Shown piece after piece: positions 47,322-55,552 of a DNA stretch of 64,000 nt. The DNA is from Streptomyces paludis. GTDB taxonomy: Bacteria > Actinomycetota > Actinomycetes > Streptomycetales > Streptomycetaceae. How positions within the stretch are numbered: position 1 is the stretch's first letter; every line of letters starts with the position of its first letter. The stretch spans positions 5,580,001-5,644,000 of the forward strand of contig NZ_CP031194.1 in NCBI RefSeq assembly GCF_003344965.1, in the 5' to 3' direction. A program made the translations under genes and the position numbers. The notes beneath the pieces were generated by a model, which was not told the origin of the DNA, did no database searches, and was given only the letters and a program-made list of their open reading frames with translations.

Positions 47322-48311
47322 GTGGACGCACAGGATTTGCTGGCAGCGCGTTTCGAGGAGCATCGGCCCCATCTGCACGCGGTGGCCTACCGGATGCTCG
47401 GCTCGGTCAGCGAGGCCGATGACGCCGTCCAGGAGGGCTGGTTGCGCGCCGACCGCGCCGGCACCGACGGGGTCGAGAACCTCGGTGGGTGGCTGACCAC
47501 GGTGGTGGCGCGCGTATGCCTGAACATGCTGCGCTCGCGCCAGAACCGGCGCGAGGAGTCTCTCGACGTACGGGTGTCCGATCCGGTCGGCGAACCGGAT
47601 TCCGGGGGCGACCCCGAGCGGGAGACGCTGCTGGCCGACTCGGTCGGGCCGGCGCTGCTCGTCGTGCTCGACACACTGACGCCGGCCGAGCGCCTCGCCT
47701 TCGTCCTGCACGACATGTTCGCCGTGCCCTTCGACGAGATCGCCCCGATGATCGAGCGGTCCCCGGCCGCGACCAGACAGCTCGCCAGCCGCGCCCGCCG
47801 CCGGATCGGGAAGGGCGGCGAGGGTGGTACGGGCGGTACGGGCGGCGAGGGCGGTACGGGCAGCGCGGGCGGTACGGGCAGCGCGGGCGGCGAAGGCGGC
47901 ACGGGCGGCAAGGGCGCTACGGGCGGTGCCTCCGGCGCCGATCTCGCTCGCCAACGTAAAGCCGTCGACGCCTTCCTGGCCGCCACCCGCGGCGGTGACT
48001 TCGACGCCCTGGTCGCCCTGCTCCACCCCGGCGTGGTGCTGCGGGCCGACAAGGCGGTCGTACCCACCCCCACCGCCCTTTCCCTCAGCGGCGCCCACAC
48101 CGTCGCGAAGGGCGCGATGGCCGCCATGGAGCGGGCCCGGTCCACCGGAACCGTACTGATCGACGGAGCGGTCGGACTGGCGATGGTCCGTCGTGGACGG
48201 TTGTTCCTGGTGCTCGTCTTCACGATCATGGACGACCTGATCACCGAGATCGACGTCATCGCGGAACCCGACCGGCTCGGCCGGCTCCACCTCGCCCTTC
48301 TCGACGGCTGA
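47322..48311 (+). CDS. ECF41-type RNA polymerase sigma factor with SnoaL-like C-terminal domain
   Basis: 329 aa. Sigma-2 region (HAVAYRMLGSVSEADDAVQEGWLR), sigma-4 (TPAERLAFVLHDMFAVPFDEI, RSPAATRQLASRARRRI), then a SnoaL_2-like domain (AVDAFLAATRGGDFDALVAL) that replaces the anti-sigma factor in ECF41. Between them, residues about 163-206 are a Gly/Ala/Thr repeat (GGTGG, GSAGG units) that is unusually long; most ECF41 have about ten residues here. GTG 47322 has AAGGA at good distance. Divergent from its probable target, the SDR gene. Confidence 0.92.
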   Translation: MDAQDLLAARFEEHRPHLHAVAYRMLGSVSEADDAVQEGWLRADRAGTDGVENLGGWLTTVVARVCLNMLRSRQNRREESLDVRVSDPVGEPDSGGDPERETLLADSVGPALLVVLDTLTPAERLAFVLHDMFAVPFDEIAPMIERSPAATRQLASRARRRIGKGGEGGTGGTGGEGGTGSAGGTGSAGGEGGTGGKGATGGASGADLARQRKAVDAFLAATRGGDFDALVALLHPGVVLRADKAVVPTPTALSLSGAHTVAKGAMAAMERARSTGTVLIDGAVGLAMVRRGRLFLVLVFTIMDDLITEIDVIAEPDRLGRLHLALLDG

Positions 48312-48324
48312 GTTCTGGCGCGCG

Positions 48325-48360
48325 CCCGCGCTCCCTCCCCGAAGCCGGAGGGGGCGCGGG
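48325..48360 (+). terminator. Terminator after the ECF41 gene
   Basis: CCCGCGCTCCCTCC / GGAGGGGGCGCGGG, 14-bp arms with one G-U pair and an 8-nt loop, 13 bp past the stop. Shared with the convergent ATPase gene. Confidence 0.75.
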
Positions 48361-48374
48361 CCCCGTAACACGTC

Positions 48375-49094
48375 CTACGGCTCCAGGATGTGCCGCAGAT
48401 ACGCCTGCGGTTCGGCGAGATAGCGGCGCCAGTGGTCCACCAGGCCCAGCTCCCCCCAGGCCACCCGGCGCATGCCGTGTTCGCCGACCTCGATGATGTC
48501 CGCGCCCGGGAGCGCGGTCAGCAGGGGGGAGTGTGTCGCGCAGATGATCTGGCCGCCCTCCTTGGCCAACCGGTCGATATGGCCGATCAGTTCGAGGCAG
48601 GAGGAGAAGGAGAGCGCCGCCTCCGGCTCGTCCATGACGTAGAGCCCGGCGTCCAGGAACTTCCCCCGGAACGCGGCGAGGAAGCCCTCGCCGTGGCTGA
48701 CCGAGTCCGGCGCGAAGCCCTCCCGGTCGAGGGCGTCCATCGCGGTCTCGGCGCGCAGGAAGAAGCCCTTGCGGGCCGACCAGCTGGTGACCATACGGCG
48801 CCCGCGCGGCGTCGCGTCGAACTTCATCCGCTCGCCGAGCGCCGACTTGTCGCGCGCGGAGGCGTAACGCCAGTCGTGGGAGCCGCCGTACGAATCGAGC
48901 CCGAACCCCTCGGCCAGCGCCTCGACCAGGGTCGACTTCCCGGAGCCGTTCTCACCGACCAGGAAGGTCACGGGCGCGGTGAACCGCAGCCCCTCTTCCA
49001 GTAGCTGCCGGACGCACGGCACCGACCAGGGCCAGGTGTCCTCGGTGTGCGGGTGGTGCGGGGAGAGATGGGCATACGCGCGTTCGACGATCAC
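48375..49094 (-). CDS. AAA ATPase of ABC/SMC-like type
   Basis: 239 aa. Walker A GENGSGKST (47-55), Walker B LYVMDEPEAAL (151-161), H-loop ICATHSPLLTALP. These small soluble ATPases (AAA_21/AAA_23 group) are close to RecF/SbcC/OLD proteins but lack a nuclease domain. Role unknown; DNA repair or antiphage roles occur in relatives but no partner gene is present. Start GTG 49094 fits the conserved lead ERAYAHLSPH. 55 bp upstream is the Nudix gene on the same strand. Confidence 0.85.
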   Translation of the reverse strand: MIVERAYAHLSPHHPHTEDTWPWSVPCVRQLLEEGLRFTAPVTFLVGENGSGKSTLVEALAEGFGLDSYGGSHDWRYASARDKSALGERMKFDATPRGRRMVTSWSARKGFFLRAETAMDALDREGFAPDSVSHGEGFLAAFRGKFLDAGLYVMDEPEAALSFSSCLELIGHIDRLAKEGGQIICATHSPLLTALPGADIIEVGEHGMRRVAWGELGLVDHWRRYLAEPQAYLRHILEP

Positions 49095-49149
49095 CCGACC
49101 AGTGTCCCTCAGGGCGATGCTCCGGGCGGGGCTCCGGGCCGGGCTCCGG

Positions 49150-49662
49150 TCAGTGGTGCCAGGGCAGCCGTACGGGGGTGGCGGGCACCCGGCCGGTGAG
49201 CAGGGTGGCCACCAGACCGTGCAGGCCGAACGGGTGGACGGGCTCGTCGCCCCGGCCCGCGGCGAGTTCGTCCAGGGACCACCAGTGGTGGCCCGCGTGG
49301 AGCGCGCGTTCGTCCGCGAGCTGCCCGCTGATGTCGACCCGGTGGGTGGTGACCCGGTAGTGGAAGAAGCTGTCCTGGCACGTTCCCGCGGCCCAGCCCA
49401 TGTCCGCGAAGCCGGAGGTCTCCGCGACCACCGGCCCGAGCGCGCCGGGCGCGACGGACAGGCCCGTCTCCTCGCGCAGCTCGCGCGCCGCCGCCTCGGC
49501 CAGGGTCTCGCCGTCCTCGACACCGCCGCCCGGGGTGCACCAGCCGTGGCCCCGCTCGGGGGCGCCCGCCGCGACGAGGAACTTGAGGAGCAGGACCCGG
49601 TCCGCCGCGTCGAGCAGTACGACACGGGCGGCCCGGCGGAGGGGTGTCTCCTGACTGGTCAT
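49150..49662 (-). CDS. Nudix hydrolase
   Basis: 170 aa. Complete Nudix box GGVEDGETLAEAAARELREE followed by TGL (46-68). It hydrolyses nucleoside diphosphate-X compounds; the substrate cannot be assigned, though the WCTPGGG lead and short size resemble the 8-oxo-dGTP/ADP-ribose group. ATG 49662 starts MTSQETPLRRAARVVLL. Upstream of, and possibly co-transcribed with, the AAA ATPase. Confidence 0.92.
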   Translation of the reverse strand: MTSQETPLRRAARVVLLDAADRVLLLKFLVAAGAPERGHGWCTPGGGVEDGETLAEAAARELREETGLSVAPGALGPVVAETSGFADMGWAAGTCQDSFFHYRVTTHRVDISGQLADERALHAGHHWWSLDELAAGRGDEPVHPFGLHGLVATLLTGRVPATPVRLPWHH

Positions 49663-49777
49663 CCGTCGATGCTATTGCTCCGCGCCGGCGTCGGGGGCGC
49701 TGTCGCAGGGAAGCGTTCTAGGGTGGCGTGGGCGGGGCGATCCCGTATCGGAGACGTGTGCGCGGGAGGTGGCTGTC

Positions 49778-51310
49778 GTGGCCGATGTGATCGTCGTGGG
49801 TGCCGGGCCCAGCGGGCTGCTGCTCGCGGGGGATCTCGCGGCGGCCGGGCACTCCGTGACGCTGGTCGAGCGCCGCGCCGAGCGCGTGGGCAATCTGACG
49901 CGGGCTCTGGTGGTCCACGCGCGGACGCTGGAGCTGCTGGACGCGCGAGGGCTGGCCGACGAGCTGGTGGCGTGCGGGAATCCGGTACGGAAGGCGCGGC
50001 TGCCGGCGGGCGGGTCGCTCGATCTGTCGCGGCTGCGCAGCCGGTTCCCGTTCATCCTGGTCGTCGGTCAGTACGAGGTGGAGCGGCTCCTCGAACGGCG
50101 GGCGCGCGAGGCCGGGGTGGGCTTTCTGTACGGGACGGAGGTGACCGGGCTCCGGCAGGACGCCGACGGGGTGGAGGTCGATGTGGACGCGGCGGCCGAC
50201 GCTGCCGAGCCCGATGAGGGCGCGGGCGCGAGGCCGGGGCGCCACCGCCGTACGCTCCTCGCCTCCTACGCAGTCGGCGCCGACGGGGCCTCCAGCATCG
50301 TCCGGCGCACCCTCGGGCTGCCCTTCCCCGGCTCCGCCGTGATCAGCTCCATGGTGCTGGCCGATGTCCGGCTGGCCGAGGAGCCGCCCGCGCCGATCCT
50401 CGCCGACGCGGACGCCGAGGGCGGCACATTCGCGCTGATCGCCACGTTCGGGGACGGCTGGTACCGCGTCATGAGCTGGAGCCGTGACCGCCAGCTGCCC
50501 GACAGCGCGCCCGCGGGTCTCGACGAGGTACGGGAGAACGCCCGGCGGGCCCTCGGCTCCGACTACGGCATGCACAGCCCGCGCTGGATCTCCCGCTTCC
50601 ACAGCGACGAACGGCAGGTCCCGCACTACCGCGTGGGGCGCGTCTTCCTCGCCGGGGACGCGGCGCACGTGCACTCCCCGGCGGGCGGCCTGGGCATGAA
50701 CACCGGCCTCCAGGACTCCGCGAACCTGAGCTGGAAGCTCTCCGCCGTGCTCGGCGGGCGCGCGGGCGGCAGGGTCCTCGGCGACGCGCTGCTCGACACG
50801 TACGACAGCGAGCGCCACCCCGTCGGCGCGGCGGCGCTCCGCGCCAGCGGGACCCTCATCCGGCTTGCCCTGACCGGGTCGCGGCCACTGCGCGGACTGC
50901 TGACGGCCGGCGCCCGGCTGGTCGCCCACGCCCACCCGGTCACCGACCGCGCGCTGACCAGGGTCTCCGGCATCGGCATCGCGTACCCGGCCCCCCGCGG
51001 CGCCCACCCGCTGACCGGCCGCCGCGCCCCGGATCTGGTGCTGCGCGGAACCCCCGGCCGGCTCTACGAGGCGCTGCGCGCCGGCCGGTTCGTCCTGGTG
51101 GGCCCCGCCGGGAACGCCGCCGTACGGGAGTCGGCCCGGGAGTCCGTACGGCCCGACGGGCCGGTGCTGTACGCCGAGTCCGCCCGCAACTCCCACCGCA
51201 CACTGCTGATCCGACCCGACGGCCACATCGCCTGGGCCTCCAACCACCCCGACCCCTCCGGCCTGCGCCGAGCCCTCACGGAGTGGGGCCTCGCCGGAAG
51301 CCACTCGTAA
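49778..51310 (+). CDS. FAD-dependent aromatic-ring monooxygenase (PHBH type)
   Basis: 510 aa. FAD-binding VIVVGAGPSGLLLAGDLA at the start, the second motif GADGASSIVRRTLGLPFPG, the third GDAAHVHSPAGGLGMNTGLQ, and a thioredoxin-like C-terminal tail ending near RTLLIRPDGHIAWAS, as in PheA/TfdB-type and polyketide-tailoring hydroxylases. Adds one oxygen to an aromatic substrate, using NAD(P)H. GTG 49778 is preferred (GGAGG 8 bases upstream) over 49769. It stands alone; no aromatic catabolic or polyketide gene is adjacent, so the substrate is unknown. A DUF6584 gene follows. Confidence 0.92.
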   Translation: MADVIVVGAGPSGLLLAGDLAAAGHSVTLVERRAERVGNLTRALVVHARTLELLDARGLADELVACGNPVRKARLPAGGSLDLSRLRSRFPFILVVGQYEVERLLERRAREAGVGFLYGTEVTGLRQDADGVEVDVDAAADAAEPDEGAGARPGRHRRTLLASYAVGADGASSIVRRTLGLPFPGSAVISSMVLADVRLAEEPPAPILADADAEGGTFALIATFGDGWYRVMSWSRDRQLPDSAPAGLDEVRENARRALGSDYGMHSPRWISRFHSDERQVPHYRVGRVFLAGDAAHVHSPAGGLGMNTGLQDSANLSWKLSAVLGGRAGGRVLGDALLDTYDSERHPVGAAALRASGTLIRLALTGSRPLRGLLTAGARLVAHAHPVTDRALTRVSGIGIAYPAPRGAHPLTGRRAPDLVLRGTPGRLYEALRAGRFVLVGPAGNAAVRESARESVRPDGPVLYAESARNSHRTLLIRPDGHIAWASNHPDPSGLRRALTEWGLAGSHS

Positions 51311-51369
51311 AGAACCGGCGGCGGCGAACCCCCTGGGCCCGGCCCGTCTCCGTACCCGATCATGGCCGC

Positions 51370-51909
51370 ATGGCACTGATACGCACCCTGGCCCGGGCCG
51401 ACGCGGACCTGGCCGCCGGACGGATCCCCATGGCGCGCCAGCGGTTGCGCGGGCTCGTCGCCTCCTACCCCACCGATCCGGCACCGCGCCGCGCGCTGGC
51501 CGAGGTCTACCGGCTGTACGACGACCCGGCGGAGGCCGGCCGGTGGATGTATCTCGAAGAGGACCGCGACGAGGCCGAGACCGCCGCCTTCGAGGCCCGG
51601 TACGAAGACCCGGCGCGCCGGATGCGGGCCCTCGCCTGGGCCGGGCCCGAGTCGCTCGCCGGATCCGCCGTCGCCGCCGAGCGGCTGGCGGCGGTCCGGG
51701 CCGCCTGCTCGGCGGCGGTCGGGCGCCCCGTCGAGTGGGGCGCCGTACCGCGTACCGGCGACCGCGTGTACGACAACGGCGCACAGCCGGCCGGGCCGCT
51801 CCTGCGGTTCATGGAGGACGCCGGGTGCTTTCTGCTGGTGTGCGTGCTGGTGGGGATCTGGCTGGTGGGCCTCGTCAGCCTCATCAGGCTCCTGGGCATC
51901 TTCGGCTGA
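51370..51909 (+). CDS. DUF6584 family protein
   Basis: 179 aa. Helical TPR-like part (ADADLAAGRIPMARQRLRGLVASYP, RRALAEVYRLYDDPAEAGRWMY) followed by one C-terminal membrane helix (about 157-174: LVCVLVGIWLVGLVSLIRL). The lead is the DUF6584 pattern. Function unknown. ATG 51370 lies 59 bp after the monooxygenase stop. A terminator overlaps its stop codon. Confidence 0.82.
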   Translation: MALIRTLARADADLAAGRIPMARQRLRGLVASYPTDPAPRRALAEVYRLYDDPAEAGRWMYLEEDRDEAETAAFEARYEDPARRMRALAWAGPESLAGSAVAAERLAAVRAACSAAVGRPVEWGAVPRTGDRVYDNGAQPAGPLLRFMEDAGCFLLVCVLVGIWLVGLVSLIRLLGIFG

Positions 51910-51942
51910 CGCCCGCCACCGTGGTGCGGCGGGCGTCAGCCG
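51903..51942. terminator. Terminator between DUF6584 and GH16 genes
   Basis: 15-bp perfect arms CGGCTGACGCCCGCC / GGCGGGCGTCAGCCG with a 10-nt loop; it covers the DUF6584 stop and lies before the convergent GH16 gene end. Confidence 0.82.
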
Positions 51943-51963
51943 GCCCGGGACAGGGGCAGCCGG

Positions 51964-53439
51964 TCAGCTGTACGGGATGCGTACCACTGACTGGTTGCCG
52001 GTGCCCACCGTGCTCGCGCCGCCGCCGATGGCGTTCCAGATCTCGATGCGGACCTTGCCGTTGACGAGGTTGCCGAGGGTTCCGGTGGCTGATTTGAGGC
52101 CCTGGGCCTGGGTGTAGTGCTCGTAGCCGGGGAGGGGGTCGGTGGCGAAGTACTGGTAGGTCTCCGTACGGTCCCAGACGCCGCTGCCCGTACGGTCGTA
52201 ACTCACCCTGACCTGAACGCCGTTGCCGACCGTCGTGCCCGCGTCGACGAAGAGGTCGAACTGGGTGGCGCCGCCGTTGTACGTGCGGGTGATGCCGCTG
52301 GAGGTGAAGACCTGCGGGTTGCGCGGGGTGCCGTCGGAGTTGACGCCGCCCGCGGAGGTGAGGGTCGCGGACGAGGCCGAGCCCGAGGAGTTGCCGAGCG
52401 CGGCGCCGGGCAGCGCGTAGAGGGTGGACGATCCGGTCGACGGCGGCGGAGTGGTGGTGCCGCCGCCACGGGTCCACACGCCGACGTAGTCGACCAGCAT
52501 GGAGTGGCCGGGGACGGTCGCGGCGGTCGGTGTCGGGCCGCCGAGCGCGTCGGGGAAGGCGCCGCCGATCGCCAGGTTGAGGAGGAGGAAGTACCCGGCG
52601 TGATCCGTCATGCTGGCCCAGGACGTCGCGTCCATCTGGTTCTGGCGGACGGTGTGGTACTGCTGGTCGTCCACGTACCAGCGCAGCTCGTTCGGGGTGA
52701 CCGAGCGGTCCCACTCGAAGCGGTAGGTGTGGAACGCCGACTGGCAGCTCGCCCCGGGACAGACGCGGCTGGCGCCGATGCCGGTGGTCTCGTTGCACGG
52801 GCCGCCCGGGTTGACGCCGCAGTGCAGCACGCCCCAGACGGAGTTGAGACCGTTGACGTTCTCCATGATGTCGAACTCGCCTATCGCGGGCCAGTTCCAG
52901 TAGTTGCCCCGGTACGGCGCGCCCAGGGCCCAGAAGGCCGGCCAGTAGCCGGCCGCCGCCGCGCCGGTGACGTTCGGCATCTGGAGCCGGCTCTCGATAC
53001 GGAGTGTGCCGCCGGCCGGGGCCTTGAAGTCGGCGCGCTTGGACTCGATCCGGCCGGAGGTCCAGTTCCCGGCGCTGTCGCGGAGCGCGGTGATACGGAG
53101 GTTGCCGTTGCCGTCGAGGCTGAGGTTGTCGGGGCTCGCGGTGTAGTTCTGGATCTCCCCCGTACCCCAGTTGGCGGGGCCGCCGGGGTAGCTGTGGCCG
53201 GTGTCCGTCTGCCAGTTGGCGGCGGAGGGGAGGGCGCGGTTCGCGCCGTTGAAGTCGTCGCTCCACTGGAGGTCCCAGCCGGGCACGGTCGGTACGGCCC
53301 CCTGCGCGGTCCCGGCGCCGCCGAGTCCGACGAGCCCGGCGAGGGCGACGGTCAGGGCGAGGGCGGCGGCGAGGAAGGGGGTGCGGTGGGCTGAACGGTG
53401 GGGGGTGGGGCGCGGGCGTTTCGTGCGGGTCGTTCTCAT
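51964..53439 (-). CDS. Secreted GH16 beta-glucanase with C-terminal CBM56-like domain
   Basis: 491 aa. Signal peptide to about residue 47 (LAAALALTVALAGLVGLGGAGTAQG cannot be quoted whole: core LALTVALAGLVGLG). Catalytic domain about 50-345 with GEFDIMEN at 187-194: Glu188 nucleophile, Asp190, Glu193 acid/base, the EXDXXE pattern of laminarinase-type GH16. A Thr/Pro linker (GGGTTTPPPSTGSS) leads to a 150-residue beta-sandwich that looks like a CBM56 beta-1,3-glucan binding domain. Predicted to cut beta-1,3-glucan outside the cell. ATG 53439 has CGGAGGTG upstream, and a LacI-type operator lies at 53525. Confidence 0.93.
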   Translation of the reverse strand: MRTTRTKRPRPTPHRSAHRTPFLAAALALTVALAGLVGLGGAGTAQGAVPTVPGWDLQWSDDFNGANRALPSAANWQTDTGHSYPGGPANWGTGEIQNYTASPDNLSLDGNGNLRITALRDSAGNWTSGRIESKRADFKAPAGGTLRIESRLQMPNVTGAAAAGYWPAFWALGAPYRGNYWNWPAIGEFDIMENVNGLNSVWGVLHCGVNPGGPCNETTGIGASRVCPGASCQSAFHTYRFEWDRSVTPNELRWYVDDQQYHTVRQNQMDATSWASMTDHAGYFLLLNLAIGGAFPDALGGPTPTAATVPGHSMLVDYVGVWTRGGGTTTPPPSTGSSTLYALPGAALGNSSGSASSATLTSAGGVNSDGTPRNPQVFTSSGITRTYNGGATQFDLFVDAGTTVGNGVQVRVSYDRTGSGVWDRTETYQYFATDPLPGYEHYTQAQGLKSATGTLGNLVNGKVRIEIWNAIGGGASTVGTGNQSVVRIPYS

Positions 53440-53524
53440 GGGGGAACACCTCCGGTGCGGTGCGGATGGTGCGGTGGGGATGGCGCAGTGGGGATGGTGC
53501 GGTGGGGGAGACTGCCGGTGAGCC

Positions 53525-53542
53525 GTTGAGAGCGCTCTCAAC
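53525..53542. promoter_or_regulatory. LacI-type operator of the GH16 gene
   Basis: GTTGAGAGCGCTCTCAAC, a perfect 18-bp palindrome with the central GCGC typical of LacI-family sites and close to the CebR box TGGGAGCGCTCCCA. It lies 85 bp upstream of the GH16 start. No LacI gene is in the window, so the repressor acts in trans. Confidence 0.82.
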
Positions 53543-53594
53543 CAGTCTTGTAGTGGCAGCGCGCCCACCCCGTCAATGGGCCCGAGGGGTCCGC

Positions 53595-53625
53595 TTGCCT
53601 TGACGCCCACGTCAAGTCCTACCGT
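53595..53625 (+). promoter_or_regulatory. MerR-type promoter with 19-bp spacer
   Basis: TTGCCT (53595-53600) and TACCGT (53620-53625) are separated by exactly 19 bp, the long spacer of MerR-activated promoters. Inside the spacer is CTTGACG-CCCA-CGTCAAG (53599-53616), 7-bp perfect arms. The start of transcription would lie next to ATG 53633. Confidence 0.72.
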
Positions 53626-53632
53626 CGGAGAC

Positions 53633-54112
53633 ATGCGCATCGGCGAACTGGCGGAGCGGGCCGGGACCACCACCCGCACGCTGCGGTACTACGAGTCACG
53701 GGGGCTGCTGCCCGCACGGCGTACGGGCAACGGCCACCGCACGTACGACGAGAGCGATCTGCGGCTGCTCCGGCAGATCAGGACCCTTCAGGACTTCGGG
53801 TTCGATCTGGAGGAGACCCGGCCCTTCGTGGAGTGCCTGCGCGCCGGGCACCCGGCCGGCGACGCCTGCCCCGCCTCGCTCGCCGTCTACCGCCGCAAGC
53901 TGACCGAGCTGGACGGTCTGATCGACCAGCTCCGTTCGGTACGGACCCAGGTCGCCGAACAGCTCGCGCAGGCGGAGGCGTTCAGGTCGGCGGCACCCGG
54001 CGTGGACGCGCTCGACACGGCGGCGGAACCACTGTGTGAGATGACCGCCGCCGTCGTCAGGGATCAGCGGGGGACGAAGGACAAGGGAAAGAAGGAAGGG
54101 GAAGCGAAGTGA
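53633..54112 (+). CDS. MerR-family regulator, redox-linked
   Basis: 159 aa. N-terminal MerR helix-turn-helix (MRIGELAERAGTTTRTLRYYE, then GLLPARRTGNGHRTYDE). Three cysteines in the effector half: Cys68, Cys79 and Cys135, compatible with metal or thiol sensing but not the SoxR CX2CXC cluster. The 3' end overlaps the thioredoxin gene by 4 nt (GTGA), so this regulator controls a thioredoxin made with it. ATG 53633 is preceded by the MerR-type promoter at 53595-53625, pointing to autoregulation. Confidence 0.9.
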   Translation: MRIGELAERAGTTTRTLRYYESRGLLPARRTGNGHRTYDESDLRLLRQIRTLQDFGFDLEETRPFVECLRAGHPAGDACPASLAVYRRKLTELDGLIDQLRSVRTQVAEQLAQAEAFRSAAPGVDALDTAAEPLCEMTAAVVRDQRGTKDKGKKEGEAK

Positions 54113-54471
54113 TCAAGATCGAGGGCGTCGACTCCGTGACGGACGCCGATTTCGAGGAGCGGGTGCTGCGCTCCGGCGGGCTGCCGGTCCTGGTGGAGTT
54201 CACCGCCGACTGGTGCCCGCCGTGCCGGCAGATCGCGCCCGTACTGAGCGCCGTCGCCGCCGAGGAGCGCGACCGGATCCGTATCGTCCAGCTCGACGTG
54301 GACACCAACCCGGCGACCACCGCGCGCTACGGCGTCCTGTCGATGCCCACGCTGATGGTGTTCCGCGCGGGCGAGCCCGTGAAGTCGATGGTCGGCGCGC
54401 GGGCGAAGCGCACGCTGCTGCGGGAGCTGGCGGACGTGCTGGAGGGCGGGCCGGAGGGCGGGCCGCGCTGA
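54109..54471 (+). CDS. Thioredoxin
   Basis: 120 aa, one thioredoxin domain with active site DWCPPC (Cys36, Cys39; Pro-Pro variant of the usual CGPC) and the cis-Pro loop LSMPTLMVF. Reduces protein disulfides. GTG 54109 overlaps the merR stop. The CPPC motif makes it less reducing than CGPC thioredoxin and suits a regulatory or specialised role; known in actinobacteria. Terminator follows. Confidence 0.93.
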   Translation: MIKIEGVDSVTDADFEERVLRSGGLPVLVEFTADWCPPCRQIAPVLSAVAAEERDRIRIVQLDVDTNPATTARYGVLSMPTLMVFRAGEPVKSMVGARAKRTLLRELADVLEGGPEGGPR

Positions 54472-54509
54472 CACGCGCCGCCGGACGGGTCATACGTCCG
54501 CTTTTGCCT

Positions 54510-54540
54510 GGTGGCGGGATCTCTGAGAGGTCCCGCCACC
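54510..54540 (+). terminator. Terminator of the merR-thioredoxin operon
   Basis: GGTGGCGGGA / TCCCGCCACC, 10-bp perfect arms around an 11-nt loop, 38 bp after the stop. Confidence 0.78.
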
Positions 54541-54664
54541 ACACCGTGCGTTATTAATTCATGGTTACGAGGTTTGACGGGGCTCCTGTGACTCTTGACG
54601 CGCCCCCTACAAGCATCCACACTCCTCCTCATGAACGGTCAAGAATCCACAGAACCGGGCGCCG

Positions 54665-55429
54665 ATGCTCCCCGCTGAACGGCATCGCCGGATCTGCGAG
54701 GCGCTGCGCGAGCAGCGGATCGTCTCTACCGAGGACTTCTCCCGGATGCTCGACGTCTCCCAGGAAACCGTCCGCCGCGACCTGGTGACCCTGGAGCGCC
54801 GCGGACTGCTCGTACGGGTGCACGGCGGGGCCACCAACACGCCGGGCGGCTTCGGGGAGGAAGCCCCGTTCGACGAGCGCTCCGGGATGGACCGGGGCGC
54901 GAAGGTCGCCATCGGGGTGGCCGCGGCGGCGCTGGTGCGGCCCGGTCAGACCGTGGTGATCGATGTCGGTACGACCGCGGTGGAGGTGGCCCGCGCGCTG
55001 CCCGCCGACTACCGCGGCACCGTCGCGACCTGCTCCCTGCTGGTCGCCGCCGAACTCTCCACCCGGCCCCGGGTGGAGGTCCTGGTCAGCGGTGGCCGGC
55101 TGCGCTCCGGCGATCTGGTGCTCTCGAACGCGCAGACCATGGCGTTCTTCGCGGATCTCCGCGCCGATGTGGCGTTCCTCGGCTCCGGGGGAGTGGACGC
55201 CTCGGCCGGACTGACCGATTTCCATCTGGACGAGGTGGCCACCCGGCGGCTGATCCTCTCCAACACCGTCCGCTCCTACATCCTGGCGGACGCCACCAAA
55301 TTCGGCCGGGTCGCCCCGCATCGCGTGTGCGGCCTGGAGGAGGTCGACGGGCTGATCACCGATGCCCGTCCGTCCCCGACGCTGGAGTCGGGTGTGGAGC
55401 GCTCGGGCGGCGTGGTCGTCGTCGCGTAG
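54665..55429 (+). CDS. DeoR-family transcriptional regulator
   Basis: 254 aa. N-terminal DeoR helix-turn-helix (RIVSTEDFSRMLDVSQETVRRDL, LERRGLLVRVHGGA) and C-terminal DeoR/RpiA-like sensor domain (VIDVGTTAVEVARAL, LSNTVRSYILADATKFGRV). This family usually senses phosphorylated sugars or polyols. ATG 54665 (MLPAERHRRICEAL) has a weak SD. It is 123 bp upstream of a catabolic operon that includes an FGGY kinase, so it probably represses it and is released by the phosphorylated substrate. The inverted repeat at 55481-55512 is the candidate operator. Confidence 0.91.
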   Translation: MLPAERHRRICEALREQRIVSTEDFSRMLDVSQETVRRDLVTLERRGLLVRVHGGATNTPGGFGEEAPFDERSGMDRGAKVAIGVAAAALVRPGQTVVIDVGTTAVEVARALPADYRGTVATCSLLVAAELSTRPRVEVLVSGGRLRSGDLVLSNAQTMAFFADLRADVAFLGSGGVDASAGLTDFHLDEVATRRLILSNTVRSYILADATKFGRVAPHRVCGLEEVDGLITDARPSPTLESGVERSGGVVVVA

Positions 55430-55480
55430 AGCCCCACCGCACCCCATCAAACCCCACTCGGGACCTCGGTAAGCGAAAAG

Positions 55481-55512
55481 TGGTCAGGCGACGCGGCTAC
55501 GTCACCTGACCA
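55481..55512. promoter_or_regulatory. 32-bp near-perfect inverted repeat, probable DeoR operator
   Basis: TGGTCAGGCGACG and CGTCACCTGACCA form 13-bp arms with one mismatch and a 6-nt centre. It lies 40 bp before the permease start, between the regulator and the operon it is expected to control. Confidence 0.75.
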
Positions 55513-55552
55513 TGATCGAAAAACCCTGCAATTCACCGCATAGGAGTCGATC

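Noticed and set aside
48375..49662. AAA ATPase and Nudix gene as an antiphage system
   Set aside because: Relatives occur in defence systems, but no effector domain or known partner set is present; ordinary housekeeping roles are equally likely.
49718..51784. 688-codon minus-strand frame opposite the FAD monooxygenase
   Set aside because: Shadow frame; the plus strand has three FAD motifs.
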